From assembly GCA_050287965.1 (NCBI GenBank), contig JBNKCX010000014.1, positions 28,686 to 92,685 of the forward strand: 64,000 nucleotides of DNA, read 5' to 3'. This stretch comes from CBFDBF01 sp050287965 (GTDB lineage Bacteria > Pseudomonadota > Gammaproteobacteria > Chromatiales > Chromatiaceae). The notes under the pieces are model-generated. The model did no database searches, was not told the origin of the DNA, and saw only the letters and a program-made list of their open reading frames with translations. The position numbers and the translations under genes are program-made. Positions within the stretch are counted from its first letter, which is position 1. Each line of letters starts with the position of its first letter. Shown here one piece after another: positions 1-8,615 of the stretch.

Positions 1-116
1 TCCCGGTCACCATCGATCAGCTTCTCTTCATAGGCTATTCCCTTACGTTCCAGCAGGGCCTTGGCGCGGACACAATAGGGGCAGACGGTGGTGGAATAAA
101 CAACGACTTTTGGCAT
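1..116 (-). CDS. grxC: Glutaredoxin (GrxC-like), 3-prime part missing at window edge
   Basis: The minus strand starts with an ATG at 116 and reads MPKVVVYSTTVCPYCVRAKA, followed by a LLERKGIAYEE-like stretch, until the window ends. The Cys-Pro-Tyr-Cys active site near residue 12 and the beta-strand before it are typical of monothiol/dithiol glutaredoxins of the Grx3 type, small cytoplasmic glutathione-dependent disulfide reductases of about 85 residues. Only about 38 residues are inside the window, so the cis-Pro and glutathione-binding parts cannot be checked. It is transcribed divergently from pepN. Confidence 0.85.
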   Translation of the reverse strand, partial: MPKVVVYSTTVCPYCVRAKALLERKGIAYEEKLIDGDR

Positions 117-302
117 GAAAACAGCGCTCCCTCATAAATCTGGCTGCATATCCTATCAACCGCCGGAAAGGGGGTCCAGATGCAGCCGCACCGGACCCAG
201 TATCGCCCATTTTCAGCCGTTATGGGATGGTAGCCCCCGGCGACGGACAGTTATACTGATGCCGAATGCAGGCTGTAAGTTGGAATATCTGAGGTATCGT
301 CC

Positions 303-2942
303 ATGTCCCCCGAGAACCCCCAAACAATCCATCTGAAAAACTATAGTCCGCCACCTTATCTGATAGATCATGTGGAGCTGGAGGTGGATCTGGGCGAAGA
401 GGAGACGCGGGTTATAGCCAACCTGGCTATCCGCCGCAATCCCGCGCTCGGGGAGGCACTGCCGTTTCTGGAACTGAACGGAGAGGGATTAAAGCCGCTC
501 TCCCTGGGTATCGACGGCCGGGAGCTCGACGCAAACGAATACCGGATGGAGGCTGAAGGTCTGAGGATCCATCAGGTCCCGGACCGATTTGTTCTCAGCA
601 GCGAGGTGGCGATCTATCCTCAGGAGAATACGGCGCTGGAGGGTTTGTACAAATCCGGTTCCATGTTCTGCACCCAGTGTGAAGCGGAGGGGTTCCGCAA
701 AATCACCTGGTTTCCGGACCGACCGGACGTCATGGCCCGCTTCACCACGACCATCGTTGCCGACAAGGAAAAATATCCCGTTCTGCTTTCAAACGGCAAC
801 CCCGTGGCGAGCTCCGACATTCCCGGTGGCAGGCACCGTATTCAGTGGGAAGACCCCTTTCCCAAGCCCGCCTATCTGTTCGCCCTTGTGGCCGGTGATC
901 TGCGCTGCCAGGAGGATAAATTTACCACGGCGTCCGGACGGGAGATCGATCTGCGCATCTATGTGGAACCGGAGAATATCCATAAGTGCGACCATGCCAT
1001 GCAATCGCTTATAAAGGCGATGCGCTGGGATGAGGTGAAGTATGGCCGCGAGTATGACCTGGATATCTACATGATCGTGGCAGTTAATGATTTCAACATG
1101 GGCGCCATGGAGAACAAGGGCCTGAATATCTTTAATTCGAAGTATGTCCTGGCCCGGCCGGAGACCGCGACCGACAGTGATTTCCAGGGTATCGAGGGAG
1201 TCATAGCCCATGAATATTTTCATAACTGGACCGGTAATCGTATAACCTGCCGGGACTGGTTTCAGCTCAGTCTGAAGGAGGGACTGACGGTTTTCCGTGA
1301 CCAGGAGTTCTCCGCCGACATGGGCTCCCGCGGGGTCAAGCGTATCCAAGACGTGCGGATGCTGCGGTCGCATCAGTTCCCAGAGGATGCCGGGCCGATG
1401 GCCCATCCAGTGCGCCCCGACTCTTATATTGAGATCAATAATTTCTACACGGTGACCGTCTACGAGAAGGGGGCGGAGATCGTACGCATGCAATATAACC
1501 TGCTGGGCCCCGAAGGCTTCCGCAGGGGGACCGATCTCTATTTTCAGCGCCACGATGGCCAGGCGGTGACTACCGATGACTTTGTCAAATGCATGGAAGA
1601 TGCGAGCGGTAAAGATCTGCAGCAGTTCCGACGCTGGTATTCGCAGGCGGGAACGCCGGAGATCCATATCACTGCCGAGTACGATGCGGCGCAGCAGCGT
1701 TACAAGATCATCGCCGAGCAGTCATGCCCGGCGACGCCGGGGCAGCCGGAAAAGGAGCCGTTTCATATCCCCCTGTCATTGGGGTTACTCGATGCAACGG
1801 GAAACGATCTGCCTCTGCATCTGGAGGGTGAGCCGCAAGCAAAGGGAGGTACGCGAGTGGTGGAACTGCGGCATTCCAGGGAGAGTTTTACCTTTATGGA
1901 TGTTCCGCGGAGACCGGTTCCTTCTTTATTGCGGGGGTTTTCCGCGCCGGTAAAGGTCCGTTACGACTACAGCGACCAGGAGCTGATGTTCCTGATGGCC
2001 CACGACAGCGACGGTTTTTGTCGGTGGGATGCGGCCCAGTCCCTGGCGGAACGGATCCTTCTGCGACGCATTGCCGGGGAGAGCGGGGAGCTGGAGGGAT
2101 TCCTCGAGGCTTTTCGTGCGGCGCTCGTGGATCCGGCGGCCGACAAGGCTCTGTTGGCGGAGATACTGACCCTGCCTTCCGAGTCCTATCTTGGCGAACA
2201 GATGGAACAGGTGGACGTGGATGGGATCCATGTTGCCCGGGAATCGATGAAAACCCTTATGGCGGAGGCGCTGCGGGAGGAGTTCCTGGCAGTTTATGCG
2301 GCTGGCCGCGAGACAGGCGATTACCGGATCGACAGTGAGGCCATTGCCCGCCGCAGCCTGAAAAACCTCTGTCTCAGTTATCTGATGCAGCTTGGGGACG
2401 ACCAGATCCATCAGCTCTGCATGGATCAGTACCGGGGCGCCCATAATATGACCGATGTCATGGTCGCCCTTTCCCTTCTGGCCCACAGCGAGGCGCCGCA
2501 GCGGGAGTCCCTGCTGCAGGATTTCTATGATCGCTGGCAGGCGGATCCCCTGGTACTGGATAAGTGGTTCACCGCCCAGGCGGTATCAAAACGGGCCGAT
2601 ACCCTGGACAGGGTCAAGGAACTGATGGCGCATCCCGCTTTCTCCCTGCGCAATCCCAATCGTGTGCGTGCCCTGGTGGGGGCCTTCTGCAGCGCCAACC
2701 CCCATCGTTTCCACGCCGCTGATGGCGCGGGGTATGCGTTCCTGGCGGATCGGGTGCTTGAGTTGAACGCTCTCAATCCGCAGGTGGCAGCCAGGATGTT
2801 GCGCATAATGGCCAGGTGGCGGCGTTATGATTCCGGCCGTCAGGCCTTGATAAAGGCACAGCTGCAGCAAATCCTTGCGCAGGAAAATCTCTCCAAAGAC
2901 GTCTACGAGGTGGCATCCAAATGCCTGGGGTCCGACGGCTGA
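303..2942 (+). CDS. pepN: Aminopeptidase N (M1 family zinc metallopeptidase)
   Basis: An 879-residue cytoplasmic aminopeptidase that removes N-terminal residues from peptides. The exopeptidase motif GAMENKG lies at residues 267-273 and the zinc motif HEYFH at 303-307, with the third ligand Glu about 18 residues later in KEGLTVF. Length and order match the E. coli-type PepN: N-terminal beta-saddle domain, thermolysin-like catalytic domain, small beta domain and a long helical C-terminal domain (residues about 540-879). The ATG at 303 follows a weak GAGG ribosome site. It stands alone; the next gene starts about 150 bases downstream. A TATACT box at 252-257 could be a -10 element, but no good -35 is visible. 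Confidence 0.97.
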   Translation: MSPENPQTIHLKNYSPPPYLIDHVELEVDLGEEETRVIANLAIRRNPALGEALPFLELNGEGLKPLSLGIDGRELDANEYRMEAEGLRIHQVPDRFVLSSEVAIYPQENTALEGLYKSGSMFCTQCEAEGFRKITWFPDRPDVMARFTTTIVADKEKYPVLLSNGNPVASSDIPGGRHRIQWEDPFPKPAYLFALVAGDLRCQEDKFTTASGREIDLRIYVEPENIHKCDHAMQSLIKAMRWDEVKYGREYDLDIYMIVAVNDFNMGAMENKGLNIFNSKYVLARPETATDSDFQGIEGVIAHEYFHNWTGNRITCRDWFQLSLKEGLTVFRDQEFSADMGSRGVKRIQDVRMLRSHQFPEDAGPMAHPVRPDSYIEINNFYTVTVYEKGAEIVRMQYNLLGPEGFRRGTDLYFQRHDGQAVTTDDFVKCMEDASGKDLQQFRRWYSQAGTPEIHITAEYDAAQQRYKIIAEQSCPATPGQPEKEPFHIPLSLGLLDATGNDLPLHLEGEPQAKGGTRVVELRHSRESFTFMDVPRRPVPSLLRGFSAPVKVRYDYSDQELMFLMAHDSDGFCRWDAAQSLAERILLRRIAGESGELEGFLEAFRAALVDPAADKALLAEILTLPSESYLGEQMEQVDVDGIHVARESMKTLMAEALREEFLAVYAAGRETGDYRIDSEAIARRSLKNLCLSYLMQLGDDQIHQLCMDQYRGAHNMTDVMVALSLLAHSEAPQRESLLQDFYDRWQADPLVLDKWFTAQAVSKRADTLDRVKELMAHPAFSLRNPNRVRALVGAFCSANPHRFHAADGAGYAFLADRVLELNALNPQVAARMLRIMARWRRYDSGRQALIKAQLQQILAQENLSKDVYEVASKCLGSDG

Positions 2943-3089
2943 CCCTACTTCTGCCGGCAACGGGGTTCACGAGGTATCTTGAGACGGGTTCTGCAGTGCG
3001 GTTTTACTATTGATGCGGGTCGGCTACTATTTGAGTTTCCACTTCTAAGGAGACTGTCCGGTCGCGCCGGGCGGTATATCACGTTCACC

Positions 3090-4685
3090 ATGGCTCGATC
3101 CCCGAGTAACCGCCAGCGGACATTCCTGATCCCCGAGGATCTGGACGAAGAAGCGGTTCTGCAGGGATTGCGGGGTTTTCTACAGGTGATTCCCGGGCCG
3201 GCAACAGATATACACCGTATTTTTCTCGACAGTTTCGATTGGCGTCTCTACCGGGCTGGAACGGTGCTGGAGGAGATTCGTGATGCTCAGGGCAAGCGGT
3301 TGGAGCTGCGGGGGCGAAAGGATGGCGACCTGCGGGAGAGTATTCTCCTCGGCGCGACAGCCCCCCGTTTCGCCTGGGATTTTCCCCAGGGTGGCATGAA
3401 ACGGCGCCTGCAACCGATCCTGGAGGTACGGGCCCTGTTGCCCTGTGTGGAGATTGTGGGTACCGGCCATACCTTTAATATCCTCAACGAAGATCAGAAG
3501 ACAGTGGTGCGGTTAAGCCTGGAGTCCAATCAGGCGTGCACACCCGGCAAGAGCAGAGGCACATCCATGGGCAGACGTCTGCGCCTGGTGCCGGTAAAGG
3601 GCTATGACCAGGAGATGGAAGATGTGTGCCGGGCGCTCCATAGGGAACTGGGTTTTGAAGAGGGCCGTGGGGTCTACCTGGACGAGGCCTTTGCGGTACT
3701 TGGAAAGACCGTCGCCGAGTACACTTCAAAGCTCCGCTTCCGGTTTGATCCGGATATGCGGACGGATGCAGCTCTGAAAGAGATCCTCCTGTCCCTGTTG
3801 GGTGTTATCGAGGCCAATATGGCGGGCACGCGGGCGGATATCGACAGCGAATATCTGCATGACCTGCGGGTGGCGGTACGGCGGACCCGTTCCGCTCTGA
3901 CCCAGATAAGGAATGTTTTTGATAAAGAGGTGGTTGATCGATTCAAGGAGGAGTTCGCGTGGGTGGGGCAGATCACCGGGCCTACCCGGGATATGGATGT
4001 CTATCTTATTGGGTTTGACCGGTTTCGCGATCGTCTCCCGGAGCGCTACCGTTCCGATCTCGATCCTTTGCACATGTTTCTGAAGGCCCATCAAAAGAGC
4101 GAGCATCGTGCCCTGGCGAAGAGATTGAATTCCGCCCGTTTTCGCACCCTGCTACAAGAGTGGCGGAAATTTCTCGAAACCCCGCTGCCGCAGGTGCCGC
4201 TTGCCCCGAACGCCATCCGCCCCGTACATGAGGTGGCAGGCCGGCGTATCCTTAAGATGTATAAGCGGGTATTGAAAGAGGGCCTGGCTATTACCGCGAA
4301 TTCGCCGCCCGAGGATCTGCATGAGTTGCGCAAGAGCTGTAAAAAGCTGCGGTATCTCATGGAGTTTTTTCAGTGTCTCTATCCAAAAAATAAGATACGG
4401 CCTCTGGTAAAGGAGCTGAAAAGGCTTTTGGATAATCTGGGCGAGTTTCAGGATCGGCAGATTCAGGCGGACAAGCTTCGGGCTTTTGGGCGTCAGATGG
4501 GTGACGAAGGCAAGGTTCCCGCCGATACCCTTCTGGCCATGGGGATGCTGGTGGATGGGTTGATGCGCGGCCAACAGCAGGTCCGTAACCGGCTCGTTGA
4601 TCGCTTTGGGGTATTTGCGGATGCGACCAACCGTAAGTTGTTCGAGCAGCTTTTCGTCCCCCATAACCGGAGCGGTAAGGCGTAA
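3090..4685 (+). CDS. CHAD domain protein with N-terminal CYTH-like region
   Basis: About 531 residues from ATG 3090; the frame is open further upstream to 2979, but that extension (basic, no homology seen) looks non-coding. The first 200 residues contain a CYTH-like pattern (LDSFDWRLYRAG, LELRGRKDGD, a later VRLSLE strand). Residues about 215-510 are a CHAD domain: helical, rich in conserved His/Arg/Lys, for example YLHDLRVAVRRTRSAL and EDLHELRKSCKKLRYLMEF. CHAD domains bind polyphosphate and target proteins to polyphosphate granules in several bacteria; the exact reaction here, if any, is unknown. The stop codon overlaps the start of the ParA-like gene by one base (TAATG), so the two are probably co-translated. 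Confidence 0.88.
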   Translation: MARSPSNRQRTFLIPEDLDEEAVLQGLRGFLQVIPGPATDIHRIFLDSFDWRLYRAGTVLEEIRDAQGKRLELRGRKDGDLRESILLGATAPRFAWDFPQGGMKRRLQPILEVRALLPCVEIVGTGHTFNILNEDQKTVVRLSLESNQACTPGKSRGTSMGRRLRLVPVKGYDQEMEDVCRALHRELGFEEGRGVYLDEAFAVLGKTVAEYTSKLRFRFDPDMRTDAALKEILLSLLGVIEANMAGTRADIDSEYLHDLRVAVRRTRSALTQIRNVFDKEVVDRFKEEFAWVGQITGPTRDMDVYLIGFDRFRDRLPERYRSDLDPLHMFLKAHQKSEHRALAKRLNSARFRTLLQEWRKFLETPLPQVPLAPNAIRPVHEVAGRRILKMYKRVLKEGLAITANSPPEDLHELRKSCKKLRYLMEFFQCLYPKNKIRPLVKELKRLLDNLGEFQDRQIQADKLRAFGRQMGDEGKVPADTLLAMGMLVDGLMRGQQQVRNRLVDRFGVFADATNRKLFEQLFVPHNRSGKA

Positions 4686-5422
4686 TGCGAATCATCGGTG
4701 TGTACAACATAAAGGGTGGAGTGGGGAAGACCGCGACTGCGGTAAATCTCGCCTTTCTTTCCGCCCAGGAGGGGTATCGCACGCTGGTCTGGGATCTGGA
4801 CCCGCAGGGGGCGGCGACCTATTACTTCCGGATCAAACCCAGGGTCAAGGGCAGCAAGAAGATGTTGCGGGGTAAAAAGGACCTGGACGAACTGGTCAAG
4901 GGCAGCGATTATGAGAACCTTGATCTGCTTCCGTCGGATTTCGCTTACCGCAACATGGATCTGGTGCTGGGAGAGGTCAAGAAGCCGGCCAAGCAGCTGC
5001 TTAAACTCCTGCGGCCCCTTTCCGAAGAGTACGACAGGATCTTTCTCGACTGTCCGCCCAGTATTTCCCTGGTATCGGAAAACATCTTCAGGGCGGCGGA
5101 TCTGTTGCTGATACCCACGATACCCACCATCCTGTCTCTGCGCAGCTACCGGCAGATAAGGGAGTTCTTTGCCGGGCACCATATTACCGGGGTGCGGTTG
5201 CTACCGTTTTTCTCTATGGTGGATCGACGTAAACGCATGCATCTGGATATCCTGGAGCGGCTGCCGGCGGAATATGGCGAGCTGTGTCGTACCCACATCC
5301 CGTACGCCAGCGACGTCGAGCGCATGGGGGTCTATCGAGCCCCCCTCGGAAGCTTTGCTCCCGACTGCCCGGCGGGCCGCGCCTACCTGGAATTATGGGA
5401 CGAGGTTAAGGCCCGGCTCTAG
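4685..5422 (+). CDS. ParA/MinD-type ATPase
   Basis: 245 residues beginning MRIIGVYNIKGGVGKTAT: a deviant Walker A motif at residues 10-17 with the signature Lys10, followed by the Walker A-prime motif DLDPQG and the IFLDCPPS Walker B region. This is the ParA/Soj superfamily that uses ATP-driven dimerisation and non-specific DNA binding to position plasmids, chromosomes or large protein assemblies. No parB, parS-like array or plasmid gene is near it, so chromosome or plasmid partition is not indicated. Its only partner in the operon is the upstream CHAD gene, overlapping by one base, which suggests a role in placing a CHAD-coated body such as a polyphosphate granule (inference). Confidence 0.9.
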   Translation: MRIIGVYNIKGGVGKTATAVNLAFLSAQEGYRTLVWDLDPQGAATYYFRIKPRVKGSKKMLRGKKDLDELVKGSDYENLDLLPSDFAYRNMDLVLGEVKKPAKQLLKLLRPLSEEYDRIFLDCPPSISLVSENIFRAADLLLIPTIPTILSLRSYRQIREFFAGHHITGVRLLPFFSMVDRRKRMHLDILERLPAEYGELCRTHIPYASDVERMGVYRAPLGSFAPDCPAGRAYLELWDEVKARL

Positions 5423-5589
5423 GAAGTAATCCTGCAGGGCGATTTTTGGCGGAATGTGACAGTGTCGGCGGATTCTGGAAAGATACCCCAGGGAATATGC
5501 TGTAGAAGATGCCGGCGGTAGGTGCTAAAGATAGTTTTAGCGGCAATACCCTGTAAGTCCGCCTGTGGATCAATAAAAGGAGTCTCTTA

Positions 5590-5871
5590 ATGAAAGCGCT
5601 TAACACTGCCGCAATGTTGGCATTGGTTTCTCTGTCGTTGGCCCAGCCCGTTGTGGCGGATAGTGTGAACGGGAAGAAACTGCATGACGAGGAGTGTATT
5701 CGCTGTCACGCCGGCGAGGTATATACCCGCGAAGACCGCAGGGTTCAGTCTCTTGAGGCGCTGCAACATCAGGTAAGTGTCTGTATATCCGCGGTGGGTG
5801 TCACCTGGTTCGATGAGGAAGCGGGCGACGTGGTGGATTATCTCAACGAGAACTTTTACAAGTTTGAGTGA
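5590..5871 (+). CDS. Small periplasmic c-type cytochrome, one heme
   Basis: 93 residues: a signal peptide (about 23 residues, ending PVVA-D) and a mature domain of about 70 residues with one heme-binding motif CIRCH at 36-40. No Met follows the heme site, so the usual class I sixth ligand is absent; His60 (LQHQ) is the only His after the heme motif, and Cys65 is an extra unpaired Cys. The C-terminal helix DVVDYLNENFYKFE is the usual class I terminal helix. It is probably a periplasmic electron carrier. A good ribosome site (AAAAGGAG) precedes ATG 5590. Its stop overlaps the GTG start of the pterin dehydratase gene. Confidence 0.88.
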   Translation: MKALNTAAMLALVSLSLAQPVVADSVNGKKLHDEECIRCHAGEVYTREDRRVQSLEALQHQVSVCISAVGVTWFDEEAGDVVDYLNENFYKFE

Positions 5872-6224
5872 GGTGTGATGTGACGGTCATCGATCTGCGC
5901 AAGGAGAGATGCAAGCCCTGTGAAGGTGAACAGGCGCCGATGATCCGGGAAGCGTCGGTCAATCTGATGTCACAGTTGGACGACGGCTGGAAGCTGGCGG
6001 AAGACGGCAGCGGAATCAGTCGGAGTTTCGAGTTCAGGGATTTTTACCAAACCATGGCGTTTGTAAATGCGCTGGCCTGGATCGCCCATCGCGAGGATCA
6101 TCACCCGGATCTGGAAGTGGGATACGGACGTTGCCTGGTGCGCTTTAGTACTCATGCTATCGGCGGGTTATCGCAGAACGATTTTATCTGTGCCGCCAAG
6201 GTGGATGATCTATTGACGGATTGA
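5868..6224 (+). CDS. phhB: Pterin-4a-carbinolamine dehydratase
   Basis: 118 residues of the PCD/DCoH family, which dehydrates 4a-hydroxytetrahydropterin made by aromatic amino acid hydroxylases. The family core is clear: FRDFYQTMAFVNALAWIAHR, then EDHHPDLEVGYGRCLVRFSTH, containing the conserved His-His-Pro active-site motif, and a C-terminal GGLSQNDFICAAKVDDL. The GTG at 5868 overlaps the cytochrome stop (GTGA); a second GTG at 5880 is an alternative start. No phenylalanine hydroxylase gene is in the window, so the source of pterin substrate here is unknown; in many bacteria this protein stands without phhA. Confidence 0.92.
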   Translation: MRCDVTVIDLRKERCKPCEGEQAPMIREASVNLMSQLDDGWKLAEDGSGISRSFEFRDFYQTMAFVNALAWIAHREDHHPDLEVGYGRCLVRFSTHAIGGLSQNDFICAAKVDDLLTD

Positions 6225-6323
6225 ACGGTATCGGGATTGATAGCCTCGATTACGCTATAGACATTCGCGGTTAAAGCACCTTGGGAGCAATCCCGTTGCA
6301 GTGCGCGAATCCCTCTATATATG

Positions 6324-6665
6324 TCACCCCGGTTCGCCGTTGTTCGGTTCGTGAGGCTTATAGCGCTTTATCTGGCGTTTGATGTTCCGTTGTACGATGA
6401 CGCCCTCGATATTGAAATCGGTGCCGTTGAGGTCGATATCGGGGTAGTTGCGGTTCAGGGCCGTTAGTTTTTCATTCCCGTTCTCGTCCCGGACGTACTG
6501 CCTGAACCAGCGCTCCTCTCCAACGGTGGAAACCACGTAAGCACCGGTCGCACATACGTTGGACGGTTCGATGACGATGATGCATTTCTCCGGAAACTCC
6601 GGCTCCATGCTGTCATCCAGCACCTGAAGTGCATAAAGTTCGTTATAACTGCAATCCTGGGTCAT
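6324..6665 (-). CDS. Solitary S24/LexA-like peptidase domain protein, probably inactive
   Basis: 113 residues with the fold pattern of the LexA/UmuD/phage-repressor C-terminal domain: LQVLDDSMEPEF places a Ser at residue 19 where the nucleophile sits, followed by strands GAYVVSTVGEERWFRQYV and KLTALNRNYPDIDL. The residue expected to be the catalytic Lys appears to be Arg55 in the WFRQYV segment, so self-cleavage may be lost. There is no DNA-binding domain, so it is not a complete repressor. It is a single gene, divergent from the Atm1-like exporter. Role unknown; it may act as a binding or regulatory partner. Confidence 0.72.
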   Translation of the reverse strand: MTQDCSYNELYALQVLDDSMEPEFPEKCIIVIEPSNVCATGAYVVSTVGEERWFRQYVRDENGNEKLTALNRNYPDIDLNGTDFNIEGVIVQRNIKRQIKRYKPHEPNNGEPG

Positions 6666-6806
6666 GGGTCAACCTGTAAATTCGTTCCATTCGGTATCGG
6701 CCGCGGTGAATGTGGGGTTATTTCACCCGCCTGCCTGTTACGCTCTGCGTGCGGTATTATTAGGGAACCTCTGATTAAGGTTCTACTGAATCGTCGTTAT
6801 TCTAAC

Positions 6807-8615
6807 ATGCCGCACCATATGACAACCTACCACCGACCCCACAGGGATCGCAGAGACTGGCACAATCTCCGTGGTCTGGCGCCGTTTCTCTGGGAATACC
6901 GGGGGCGGGCCTTGATCGCCCTGGGTTCCCTGGTATTGGCGAAGGTGGCGAACGTCGGGGTTCCGGTGGTGTTGAAGGAGATCGTCGACATCATGGAGAA
7001 GAGCGCAGGCAGGGAACTGGTGCTGCCGCTGTCGCTGCTGCTCGCCTACGGTCTCCTGCGTCTTTGCAGTTCTCTCTTCAACGAACTGCGGGACGCGGTA
7101 TTCGCCCGGGTTCGATACCACGCCATGCGACGGCTGTCCACGCAAGTCCTGAAGCACCTGCACGGATTGTCCCTGCGCTTCCACCTGGAACGCAAGACCG
7201 GCGCCATCAGCCGCGATCTGGAGCGGGGGACACGGAGCATCAGCTCGATCCTGAACTATATGGTGTTCAGTATTCTTCCGATGACGGTGGAGTTCACCCT
7301 GGTGGCGTTTATCCTTTTGACCCGCTATGACATCCTGTTCACCCTGGTTACCTTCGGAACGGTGGCGGTCTATATCGCCTTTACCCTGGCGGTAACCGAG
7401 TGGCGTATGGAGTACCGGCTGGCCATGAATCGCCAGGAGTCTGAGGCCAACAGCCAGGCGTTGGATAGCCTTATCAATTACGAGACGGTTAAGTATTTCG
7501 GCAACGAGAAGCTGGAGATGGAGCGTTTCGACAATACCCTGGCCGCCTGGGAAGGCTCCGCCGTCAAGAGTATGAGCTCCATGTCTTTGCTCAATTTCGG
7601 TCAGGGAGCCATTATCGCCCTCGGCGTCACCCTGGTGATGATTTTCGCCGCCGGTGGAGTGGTGAACGGTACCATGACCATCGGTGACCTGGTGCTGGTC
7701 AACGCCTTTCTGCTGCAGCTCTTTATCCCGCTCAACTTCCTGGGTGTGGTTTACCGGCAGATAAAATATTCCCTGGCGGATATGGATCTCGTATTCAAAC
7801 TGCTGGAACGGGCGCCGGAGATCACCGACAGTCCCGGGGCGCCGGATCTGGTGTTGAAAGGTGGCGAGGTGCGGTTCGATAAGGTGGATTTCGCTTACCA
7901 GCCGGAGCGACAGATACTGCACGATGTCAGTTTCGTGGTGGGGGCGGGGGAAAAGGTGGCGGTAGTGGGCCGCAGTGGTGCCGGCAAGTCCACCCTGTCC
8001 CGGCTGCTGTTTCGCTTTTATGATGTGACCGGCGGTCGTATTCTGGTCGACGATCAGGACGTGCGCGAGGTGACGCAGCGGAGCCTGCGGGATGCCATCG
8101 GTATCGTGCCCCAGGATACGGTGCTGTTCAACGATACCATCTATTACAATCTGGCTTACGGCAACCCTCAGGCCAGCAGGGAAGAGATCGAGCGGGCGGC
8201 GGCTATGGCTCATATCCGCGATTTCATCGAGTCCCTGCCGCAGCAGTACGAAACCCTGGTAGGGGAGCGGGGTCTGAAGCTGTCGGGTGGAGAGAAACAG
8301 CGTATCGCCATTGCCCGCGCCATCCTCAAGCGGCCCCGTATCCTGCTCTTCGACGAGGCTACCTCCTCTCTGGACAGTAAGACCGAACAGGCGATCCAGG
8401 AGACTCTCAGACAGGTGGCGGAGAATCACACTACCCTGGTAATCGCCCATCGTCTCTCCACTGTGGTGGACGCGGACCGGATTCTGGTGATGGACGACGG
8501 ACGCATCGTCGAACAGGGGAGTCACGCCGGATTGCTGGCGCAGGGAGGACGCTACAGCGAGATGTGGCGGTTGCAGCAGGAAGATCGCAATTTCGAGCAA
8601 GGGGATGAGGTATGA
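6807..8615 (+). CDS. Atm1/HMT1-type ABC exporter
   Basis: 602 residues, a half-transporter with an N-terminal six-helix exporter domain (residues about 25-320) fused to an ATP-binding domain. Walker A GRSGAGKST is near residue 388, the signature LSGGEKQR near 492, and ILLFDEATSSLD is Walker B. The membrane part carries the stretch ALDSLINYETVKYFGNE, typical of the Atm1/ABCB7 group, whose members export glutathione-linked sulfur or metal species from the cytoplasm. Export of a glutathione conjugate or persulfide would fit a sulfur oxidiser, but substrate cannot be read from sequence. The last four bases overlap cca. Confidence 0.9.
   Translation: MPHHMTTYHRPHRDRRDWHNLRGLAPFLWEYRGRALIALGSLVLAKVANVGVPVVLKEIVDIMEKSAGRELVLPLSLLLAYGLLRLCSSLFNELRDAVFARVRYHAMRRLSTQVLKHLHGLSLRFHLERKTGAISRDLERGTRSISSILNYMVFSILPMTVEFTLVAFILLTRYDILFTLVTFGTVAVYIAFTLAVTEWRMEYRLAMNRQESEANSQALDSLINYETVKYFGNEKLEMERFDNTLAAWEGSAVKSMSSMSLLNFGQGAIIALGVTLVMIFAAGGVVNGTMTIGDLVLVNAFLLQLFIPLNFLGVVYRQIKYSLADMDLVFKLLERAPEITDSPGAPDLVLKGGEVRFDKVDFAYQPERQILHDVSFVVGAGEKVAVVGRSGAGKSTLSRLLFRFYDVTGGRILVDDQDVREVTQRSLRDAIGIVPQDTVLFNDTIYYNLAYGNPQASREEIERAAAMAHIRDFIESLPQQYETLVGERGLKLSGGEKQRIAIARAILKRPRILLFDEATSSLDSKTEQAIQETLRQVAENHTTLVIAHRLSTVVDADRILVMDDGRIVEQGSHAGLLAQGGRYSEMWRLQQEDRNFEQGDEV

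Noticed and set aside
115..336. 73-residue plus frame before pepN
   Set aside because: Overlaps the pepN start in another frame and has no features of a protein; probably leader DNA.
4685..5422. Chromosome or plasmid partition locus
   Set aside because: The ParA-type gene has no parB or repeat array near it, and it is coupled to a CHAD gene.
6783..8600. 605-residue open frame on the minus strand
   Set aside because: It lies entirely across from the Atm1-type exporter, whose motifs are all intact; the minus frame is rich in His, Gln and Arg, the usual look of a GC-rich antisense frame.
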